64,000 bases of DNA from JAPLIS01 sp963719415 (GTDB taxonomy: Bacteria > Babelota > Babeliae > Babelales > Vermiphilaceae), in NCBI GenBank assembly GCA_963719415.1, contig OY970383.1, forward strand, positions 1-64,000. Direction: 5' to 3'. This document shows positions 53,548 through 59,627 of the stretch, piece by piece (position 1 is the stretch's first letter; each line of letters begins with the position of its first letter). A program made the position numbers and the translations under genes. The notes under the pieces are model-generated. The model ran no database searches and was not told the origin of the DNA. It worked only from the letters and a program-made list of their open reading frames with translations.

Positions 53548-55065
53548 ATGAAAAATAGAAAATTTTATACTTCTTTTTTAGGCGTAGGTTTTTTGGTAGG
53601 ACTTTATTGGGCCAGTTTCGGAAAGAAGGTAAAAATAAGAAAAATAGCCATGGCTAGATCATATCCATCTATAAAGAAAGTAATTACTAGACCCCATCAG
53701 TCTATAGATAATGCTTTAAATAAGCAAAATTTGGTTCATATGGTTGTTTTGGGTTCGGGCCCTGCTGGTTATAGTGCTGCTCTCTATGGGGCTCGATTTG
53801 GGCGTTATGTGGTTCTTTATGATGGTCCCGAGCGGGGCGGTCTACTGACAAAGACGTCTAAAATAGAAAATTGGCCAGGGGTAGAGAGTATTTTGGGTCA
53901 AAACTTAATTGGCTTCATGAGGCGACAGATTCGTTCTTTGGGTGTAAACTGTGTCCCTCAAACTATGGTTTCGGCTGATTTTGATACCTATCCATTCGTA
54001 TTGCAGACTGATACGGGAGAAATAATCCATGCGCTTTCTGTTATTGTGGCAACGGGGGCTGCTCCTATTAAGTTAGGAGTGCCAGGAGAAGAGAAATATT
54101 GGGGTCAAGGGGTATCTTCATGTGCTATCTGTGATGCATATGCCTATCAAGGGCAAGAGGTGGTAGTGATAGGAGGTGGTAATTCTGCCGCTGAAGAGGC
54201 TATGCAACTTGCTCCCTATGCGAAAAAAATTACTATTCTGGTCCGAAAAGATAAAATGCGCGCTGATTTTGCTATGCAGAAACGCTTGCTGGGATATCCC
54301 AATATTGCTATTGTGTATAATACTCAAGTTAAAGAAATTATAGGGAATAATGATTTTGTGACAAGTGTTAAGCTGCAAGATACTCACAATCCGGATCAGA
54401 TGAGCTTTATGCCGGTAGCAGGGGTCTTTTTGGCAATAGGACATAAGCCAAATACTGATTTTTTGGCGTCGTCATCTTTGAAGCTCGATGAGCGTGGCTA
54501 TATAGCTCTATCTGATGGTCGTACACAAAAAACATCTATTCCTGGGGTATTTGCAGCAGGTGATGTTGAAGATGCATTATATCGCCAAGCTATTGTTGCA
54601 TCAGGTAGTGGCGTAAAGGCAGCGATAGATGCGGACGCTTATTTGACGCATAGGGGATTAAATCAAGTCGTTGAAAAAGAGTTAGAGAAAAATTTGTTCG
54701 TTTATGCTGATAGTGCGGCGGTAGGATCGGTAAAGACATACCAGGAATTTGATGAGTTAGTTAAATCAACGGACGTACTCGTGGTTAACTTTTCTCGGTC
54801 AGATTGTCAAGAATGTATTATGTTTGAGCAGTTATTTGAGCGAATAGCGCAAAAATATGGCAGTATGGTTGGTAGTGCGGCTAAATTTGTTAATGTTGAT
54901 GTACATGAATTAAGCGACATAGCAGAACGTTTAACTATTTACCGAGTGCCTACCATTATGATCTTTAAAAAAGGCTCGGCATTGCCGGTTTATCGTTCTG
55001 TTGAGGTGAAAAATGAGGAAAAGCTTGAAGCTGCCCTTGATCAGGTGATACAAGAGTCTTTATAG
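53548..55065 (+). CDS. trxB: Membrane-anchored thioredoxin reductase-thioredoxin fusion
   Basis: 505 residues from the ATG at 53548 (AGGGG upstream; TTG 53464 and ATG 53530 are alternatives). One membrane span near 8-25 precedes the flavoprotein: FAD motif VLGSGPAGYSAAL, redox pair Cys192-Ala-Ile-Cys195, NADPH motif VIGGGNSAAEEA, and the FAD-binding AAGDVED. From about residue 400 a thioredoxin domain follows, with Cys420-Gln-Glu-Cys423 where CGPC is usual and cis-Pro in RVPTIMIF. Reductase-thioredoxin fusions are known, for example in Mycobacterium leprae. More positive charge after the span (KKVKIRK) than before it suggests the enzyme faces the cytoplasm, where NADPH is. Confidence 0.9.
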   Translation: MKNRKFYTSFLGVGFLVGLYWASFGKKVKIRKIAMARSYPSIKKVITRPHQSIDNALNKQNLVHMVVLGSGPAGYSAALYGARFGRYVVLYDGPERGGLLTKTSKIENWPGVESILGQNLIGFMRRQIRSLGVNCVPQTMVSADFDTYPFVLQTDTGEIIHALSVIVATGAAPIKLGVPGEEKYWGQGVSSCAICDAYAYQGQEVVVIGGGNSAAEEAMQLAPYAKKITILVRKDKMRADFAMQKRLLGYPNIAIVYNTQVKEIIGNNDFVTSVKLQDTHNPDQMSFMPVAGVFLAIGHKPNTDFLASSSLKLDERGYIALSDGRTQKTSIPGVFAAGDVEDALYRQAIVASGSGVKAAIDADAYLTHRGLNQVVEKELEKNLFVYADSAAVGSVKTYQEFDELVKSTDVLVVNFSRSDCQECIMFEQLFERIAQKYGSMVGSAAKFVNVDVHELSDIAERLTIYRVPTIMIFKKGSALPVYRSVEVKNEEKLEAALDQVIQESL

Positions 55066-55152
55066 ATTTATCTACTTGGTAAGGTGAGTTTGGCGTAAAG
55101 GCTGTAAAAAATAGCTTGATAATGGTTTGCAATGTCTTAATCGGTGATTCTG

Positions 55153-55184
55153 AACGGGGGGCCCAGAAGGGCTCCCCGTTTTTA
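55153..55184 (+). terminator. Terminator of the trxB fusion gene
   Basis: AACGGGGGGCCC pairs with GGGCTCCCCGTT (one G-T pair) around the loop AGAA, followed by TTTTT. Confidence 0.85.
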
Positions 55185-55223
55185 CAAAAATGTTTAATTT
55201 ACAAAAAAAGCTGAAAATAGTGA

Positions 55224-55532
55224 TCACCTTATGGTTATTGCAATAAAGAAATTATTAAATGTTATTTTGAGGCTGTTTTGCTGCCACATATAGGCACTGG
55301 AAAGACTATTGTTTTAGATAACGCATCGTTTCACAAATGGATCGAAATCTCTGATATTGTAAATAAAGCTGGTTGTTCTTTGCTTTTTTTACCTGCTTAT
55401 TCTCCAGACTTAAACCCAATAGAACATCATTGGGCTTACCTAAAAAATAATATTAGGCGTGAGCTTGAATTTGTTGAAAATGATATTTGGAAAGCGACTT
55501 GTAATGCATTTGAGAAAATGGGGAATTCTTAG
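55224..55532 (+). pseudogene. IS630-type transposase, C-terminal fragment
   Basis: About 102 codons continue in frame from a stop at 55221 to the TAG at 55530-55532. The translation has the last part of an IS630/Tc1-type DDE domain: YGYCNKEIIKCYFEAVLLPH, the second catalytic Asp in IVLDNASFHK, YSPDLNPIEHHWAYLKNNIR with the catalytic Glu, and NDIWKATCNAFEKMG. The N-terminal half is missing, so it is inactive. A smaller piece of the same element lies at 36987-37050. The stretch 55533-55735 is AT-rich with nothing recognised. Confidence 0.85.
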
Positions 55533-55735
55533 TGCGCTATGCTATAGATCGGGATCGCGTTATAGTATTGATTTAATAGCCTTTTTTGCGACTTTTATAT
55601 ATCGTATGCTTTTCTTTAAAAATCATTGCTACTTGTAAATTTTTAATGATATAATCTTTACTAGAAGCAATTTTCAAAATAAAAAAGTAATAATTTTTGT
55701 TAAAAAGTAGGTAAAAATATAAAAGGGCACTGGTT

Positions 55736-56764
55736 ATGCGATTTTTGGTATTTTTTTTGGTAACCATTATTGGTCAGTCTCTGTATGCTGAAACTATTAA
55801 AGTAGGTATTTACGGAGAGATAATCGATCAGGATCATGAGTATGCGTCTAACGCTATCGCTGATACGGTGGTTATTTATGCACAAAAAAATGATATAAAT
55901 CAAGAAAAAATAGCTCGAAAAGGGTTTTTGGTTAGATATAAAAAAGCAAGAGGTACTGTGCTTATATCGCATGGTTTTATGTGCGATAAGTACATGGCTG
56001 GGTTGCTTAGGTTCGTTTTTTATCCTGATTTTAATGTTATGACATTTGATTTTCGTGCGCATGGTGAAAGTACGCAGGGGCAACAATGTACCTTTGGTCG
56101 TGATGAAGCGCATGATGTTATAGCAGCGGCACATTTTTTAAAAAATCATCCAGACTTAAAAGGAAAACCACTCTTTTTCTATGGATTTTCTATGGGGGCA
56201 GTTGCGGGTATTCAAGGGGCGGCGGCACAAAATGGCCTTTTTAAAGCTTTTATTTTGGATTGTCCTTTTGCTTCTACGGACACAGTGGTTCAGGCGGGGT
56301 TAGAAAGAATGAAAGGGTCTTTTTTTGGATATGAATTTGATATTCCTGGTCGTTATATTTTTGAAAAATGTGCGTATCATCCTTACGTTCAATCTTTTTT
56401 AAAAATATGTCTAAAATTAATAGATTCGCTTGGAGTATACAATGTGCCGACAAATATTTCGCCTTTTAGTCCGGCAGAATCGATTAAAAAAATTGATGAT
56501 CCTTGTTTTTTTATTCATTGCAAAAAAGATAAAACGGTGCCTATAGAATCGATAAAATGTCTTTATAAAGCTTGTGGTTCTGAGCATAAAAAGTTGTGGC
56601 TCACTGATGGGAGAGGGCATTTTGATTCGTTTTTTTATAATCCTGAGCGCTATTCTAAAAAAATAAGAGATTTTTTGGCTGCGGTATTAAAAGGAAAATT
56701 GCACACTATATCGGTGATTGATGATGATGGCACCAGAAGAGGAGTTGTGAGTGCTGATGATTGA
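55736..56764 (+). CDS. Exported alpha/beta hydrolase
   Basis: 342 residues. Signal peptide (FLVFFLVTIIGQSLYA). Alpha/beta hydrolase fold with oxyanion HGF (LISHGFMCDKY), FDFRAHGES, nucleophile elbow Gly-Phe-Ser152-Met-Gly, Asp265 in HCKKDKTVP and His295 in GRGHFDSF, so the triad is complete. It resembles the BAAT/Bem46-like serine hydrolases. The substrate is unknown; a periplasmic esterase or peptidase is likely. A short acidic tail follows. Confidence 0.85.
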   Translation: MRFLVFFLVTIIGQSLYAETIKVGIYGEIIDQDHEYASNAIADTVVIYAQKNDINQEKIARKGFLVRYKKARGTVLISHGFMCDKYMAGLLRFVFYPDFNVMTFDFRAHGESTQGQQCTFGRDEAHDVIAAAHFLKNHPDLKGKPLFFYGFSMGAVAGIQGAAAQNGLFKAFILDCPFASTDTVVQAGLERMKGSFFGYEFDIPGRYIFEKCAYHPYVQSFLKICLKLIDSLGVYNVPTNISPFSPAESIKKIDDPCFFIHCKKDKTVPIESIKCLYKACGSEHKKLWLTDGRGHFDSFFYNPERYSKKIRDFLAAVLKGKLHTISVIDDDGTRRGVVSADD

Positions 56765-56817
56765 TGATGATGTCAGAAGCTAGAGACTAATTTTTGAGTT
56801 AAAAAGGGGGAATGGAT

Positions 56818-57447
56818 ATGGTTATAAAGCGTTATTTTTTATTGCATTATGCATGTTTACTGTTATGTCTGATATCGCCTTGTCTTTCTTTTAGTTTACC
56901 GTTTTCTTTTCCAGCATGGTCTGATGATGAAGACTATGCGTGGCCGGATGAAGAGGATTATGTAGATGATTTTTGGTGTGGCGATTGTTACGATCCTGAA
57001 TGTGATTGTTATTACGATTATGGCTCGCCTGGTTTTTATGAATCGTATTATCCTGTGTATATATGGCGAAATGGAGCCAGAGTAAGGGTATGGCGTAATA
57101 GGTTAGCAGGCGGCAATCGGTACTCTGTACGAAGAGATGGCACTAGAGTTCCGATACGAAGAAGTCATGGTCGTCCTGTTTCTGGCCAACCAGTACGTAC
57201 TAATCGACCAGTGCGGCATCAACCAATGCGTACTCAATCAAGTGCGGTTCGTAGATCTGGAGGAGTTGGGGGTCCGGTAAGGACAGGTGCTCCTATTCGT
57301 GCAAGTCATGGTTCTTCTTCTATGGGTCGTTCTATGGGTCGTTCTATGGGTCATTCTATGGGCGGTGGAGTTAGGGGTGGTTTTGGTGGTGGAAGATCTA
57401 TGGGTGGAGGACATGCTGGAGGTGGACACGGAGGTGGTCGCCGTTAA
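56818..57447 (+). CDS. Secreted low-complexity protein: acidic/Cys head, Arg/Gly tail
   Basis: 209 residues from the ATG at 56818, seven bases after GGGGG (56812 is also in frame). Signal peptide (LLHYACLLLCLISPCLSFS). Next is an acidic aromatic block (WSDDEDYAWPDEEDYVDDFW) with a Cys cluster (CGDCYDPECDCYYDYG), then an Arg-rich region, then a Gly-rich tail with MGRS/MGHS repeats (12-bp DNA repeat TCTATGGGTCGT) ending GGHGGGRR. The Cys/Asp head could bind metal. No family recognised. Confidence 0.65.
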   Translation: MVIKRYFLLHYACLLLCLISPCLSFSLPFSFPAWSDDEDYAWPDEEDYVDDFWCGDCYDPECDCYYDYGSPGFYESYYPVYIWRNGARVRVWRNRLAGGNRYSVRRDGTRVPIRRSHGRPVSGQPVRTNRPVRHQPMRTQSSAVRRSGGVGGPVRTGAPIRASHGSSSMGRSMGRSMGHSMGGGVRGGFGGGRSMGGGHAGGGHGGGRR

Positions 57448-57579
57448 ATAAGTACTGATTATTAAGCTAATTACCTAATGGACCACATAATTAAGATCAA
57501 ATAATAAGATATAGAATGGTTAGGGTTATCGTATGTGTGGGGTTATAGTATGTGTGGAGGTTAATTTGGAGGAATGGTT

Positions 57580-58227
57580 ATGAAAAAATGTGTTATGAAA
57601 AAAAGTATATTGTTTTTGAGTATGATTCTATTTTTCAGTGTTAATATTTTTCTTGATGCAAGACCATACAAAAGAGTTGCTGATCTTAAGTCGGACCATA
57701 ATTTTTATAAACATATTGGGGCGACTGAATTAGCGGTAGTGCTTTTTTATGAAAAAAATATAAAAAAGAATAGGCATAGCAGACATAGTCAAGATAAATA
57801 TAAAGATGGTGGCATTTCTGAAGATGATGTTTCTGCAGAGCGTATTTTTGAAGGCATGAGTCAAGTTCCTCATTTTAGAGAGGGACGGGTGCGTTTTATT
57901 ATGATTAATGTTGCCAGGGAAGGCCTTGCCGATATAGCTCGTGATTTTCGTGTAGGCACTACGCCGACTGTTATGATCTTTGAAGATGGTAAGGCTATCT
58001 CAAAAGAGGGAAAACCGATTACTCTAGAAGGAGATATCTCTTCTGAACAGCTACGTTCCTTTATAGATGATAATATTGGCGCTCGCATTACTACTATTAT
58101 AAGTGATAGGGCGGAAGCGCGGCGCGAAGCGGCAGAAAGAAGCTATTATTATTGGGGTTTTGGCTATCCATATTATTACTGGAATTATCCATATTATGGC
58201 TATCGTTGGGGCGGTTTTTATTGGTAA
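57580..58227 (+). CDS. Exported thioredoxin-fold protein without CXXC, aromatic tail
   Basis: 215 residues from the ATG at 57580, six bases after GGAGGA. Signal peptide (KKSILFLSMILFFSVNIFLD). The middle has a thioredoxin pattern: strand LAVVLFYEKN, RVRFIMINVAREGLADIARD, and the cis-Pro loop VGTTPTVMIFEDG (Pro129). Where CGPC is expected the sequence is EKNIKKNRHS, so there is no redox pair. The last 28 residues are almost only Tyr, Trp, Gly and Pro (YYYWGFGYPYYYWNYPYYGY). Function unknown; perhaps structural or a binding protein. Its 3' end is copied as a fragment near 59381. Confidence 0.7.
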   Translation: MKKCVMKKSILFLSMILFFSVNIFLDARPYKRVADLKSDHNFYKHIGATELAVVLFYEKNIKKNRHSRHSQDKYKDGGISEDDVSAERIFEGMSQVPHFREGRVRFIMINVAREGLADIARDFRVGTTPTVMIFEDGKAISKEGKPITLEGDISSEQLRSFIDDNIGARITTIISDRAEARREAAERSYYYWGFGYPYYYWNYPYYGYRWGGFYW

Positions 58228-58283
58228 AAATAGTGATAAAAAAGTTTTTACTATAAAGCTTAGGTGAGAGTTATTGTAAAAAA

Positions 58284-58336
58284 AGCAAGAAGGAAATAGG
58301 GCGTTAATGAAAATGCATTTTTCCTTCTTGCTACCT
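58284..58336 (+). terminator. Terminator hairpin whose 3' arm is amplified
   Basis: AGCAAGAAGGAAA (58284-58296) pairs with TTTCCTTCTTGCT ending at 58332. The right arm continues as the tandem array at 58323-58377. In the minus direction the A-rich left flank gives a T run, so it could also end the ankyrin transcript. Confidence 0.6.
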
Positions 58337-58377
58337 TCTTGCTACCTTCTTGCTACCTTCTTGCTACCTTCTTGCTA
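58323..58377. repeat. 11-bp tandem repeat, five copies
   Basis: CCTTCTTGCTA is repeated five times exactly. The unit is the 3' arm of a hairpin whose 5' arm (TAGCAAGAAGG-like) occurs once at 58284. A four-copy version lies at 59513-59556. Confidence 0.95.
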
Positions 58378-58401
58378 ATTGTATATTTGAGCTGGTGAAG
58401 T

Positions 58402-59034
58402 TTAGGCTCCAGCTTGATGCAATAATAGACGTATTGTAATATCGTCAGCAACATCTAAGGCAGTTTTTTTAGATTTGTTTTTTTGGTTAACATTAGCATG
58501 AGCATTAAGTAGTACCTCTATAACCTCTATATGGCCCTTCTTAGCAGCATACATTAAAGCTGTATTTTCATCTTTATCTATTGCATTAACATTAGCACCA
58601 GCCTTAAGCAATATTTTTATAATTTCTGTGTAACCATCCCAAGCAGCATACAATAAAGCTGTCTGTCCATTTTTATTTACTTCATCAACATGAGCACCAG
58701 CCTTAAGTAATATTTTTACAGCTTCTGCATGATTTTTCCAAGCAGCCATTCTGAATGCTGTGCGTCCATGCTTATCCATTTTATTAATATTGGCGCCAGC
58801 CGCCTTAAGTAATATTTTTATAACTTCTGTATGACCATTTAAAGCAGCAGCGATTAAAGCCGTACTTTCATATTTATCTACTTCATTAACATCAGTACCG
58901 GCATCAAGTAATGTTTTTATAGTTTCTATGGAGCCATTCAAAGCGGCAGAGATTAAAGCGGTTTCGCATTGATCTGTTGCTTGTAGACAAATGATATTAG
59001 AAAGAAAAAAAATAATTGCTAGACGATATAACAT
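58402..59034 (-). CDS. Exported ankyrin-repeat protein (short)
   Basis: 210 residues with a signal peptide (YRLAIIFFLSNIICLQA). Five full ankyrin repeats of about 33 residues follow (for example HAEAVKILLKAGAHVDEVNK and NGQTALLYAAWDGYTEIIKI), with half-repeats capping both ends. The C-terminus NQKNKSKKTALDVADDITIR, then LLLHQAGA, is the family's end module. Ankyrin repeats bind proteins; exported ones in host-associated bacteria are often effectors, which is inference here. The start has AGGATCATTC upstream, as in the next gene. Confidence 0.88.
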   Translation of the reverse strand: MLYRLAIIFFLSNIICLQATDQCETALISAALNGSIETIKTLLDAGTDVNEVDKYESTALIAAALNGHTEVIKILLKAAGANINKMDKHGRTAFRMAAWKNHAEAVKILLKAGAHVDEVNKNGQTALLYAAWDGYTEIIKILLKAGANVNAIDKDENTALMYAAKKGHIEVIEVLLNAHANVNQKNKSKKTALDVADDITIRLLLHQAGA

Positions 59035-59275
59035 GAATGATCCTCTCTATTTATGAGCTCTAGTTTTTTATATTGACCTATAATCAAACTAGCAATATTT
59101 ACTAATTTTAAGGCTTATTTATTAATAATAACATAGTTTTTTTACTTGTCTATTGGCCTGTTGAGCGCTTAGACAAGCGCTTGTTGTGGTGTTGTATCGG
59201 TGGCTTTGTGTTGGGGACTAGGATTAAGTATCTGCTTTTCGGGTTGTTGTTTGAGTAATTATTGGTAAAAACGAG

Positions 59276-59308
59276 AAAAGGGGGATTGTAACAGTCAATT
59301 CCCCTTTT
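59276..59308 (-). terminator. Ankyrin-unit terminator, copy 1
   Basis: A 13-bp hairpin AAAAGGGGGATTG/CAATTCCCCTTTT (one G-T pair) with T's on the minus-strand 3' side. Same position relative to ankyrin genes as the hairpin at 62181-62213. Confidence 0.7.
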
Positions 59309-59317
59309 ATTAAGATT

Positions 59318-59372
59318 TAGTTCGATAGAATAATAATTGGTTTATTTTATAATTTGTAGCAACATTGAAGGT
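59318..59372 (-). pseudogene. Remnant of an ankyrin gene 3' end
   Basis: The minus strand reads NVATNYKINQLLFYRTKS and a stop, matching the C-terminus of the intact gene at 62215 (GVDYKINRFLFYRTKS). The rest of this gene copy is gone. It is followed by the same terminator and spacer as its intact relative. Confidence 0.75.
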
Positions 59373-59380
59373 TGTGCTTC

Positions 59381-59420
59381 CGAATTATGGCTATCGTTGG
59401 GGGGGTATTGGTAAAAAATA
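59381..59420 (+). pseudogene. Fragment of the 3' end of the thioredoxin-fold gene
   Basis: ATTATGGCTATCGTTGGGG and the following bases copy the last codons of 57580-58227 (coding YGYRWGG), with small changes and no upstream gene. It marks the left end of a segmental duplication of about 200 bp. Confidence 0.65.
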
Positions 59421-59512
59421 GTGATAAAAAAGTTTTTATTATAAAGCTTAGGTGAGAGTTTTTTGTAAAAAAAAGCAAGAAGGGGATAGGGCGTTAATTA
59501 AAATGCATTTTT

Positions 59513-59556
59513 CCTTCTTGCTACCTTCTTGCTACCTTCTTGCTACCTTCTTGCTA
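59513..59556. repeat. 11-bp tandem repeat, four copies
   Basis: CCTTCTTGCTA four times, with the single complementary arm AGCAAGAAGG at about 59474. Duplicate of the five-copy array at 58323-58377, so the copy number has changed since duplication. Confidence 0.92.
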
Positions 59557-59627
59557 ATTGTATATTTGAGCCAGTGAAGTTTAGGCTTTAGCTTGATATA
59601 ATAATCGGCTTATTTCAGGGGTTAACA

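Larger units (their letters stand above)
59035..59627. other. Spacer made of duplicated gene ends
   Basis: About 590 bp without an intact gene. From 59155 to 59372 it matches 62040-62270, the spacer between the other ankyrin genes, including its terminator and the last codons of an ankyrin gene. From about 59381 to 59600 it matches 58190-58410: the 3' end of the thioredoxin-fold gene, its terminator, the 11-bp array and an ankyrin gene end. The spacer records deletion of an ankyrin gene and duplication of a flanking segment. Confidence 0.75.
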
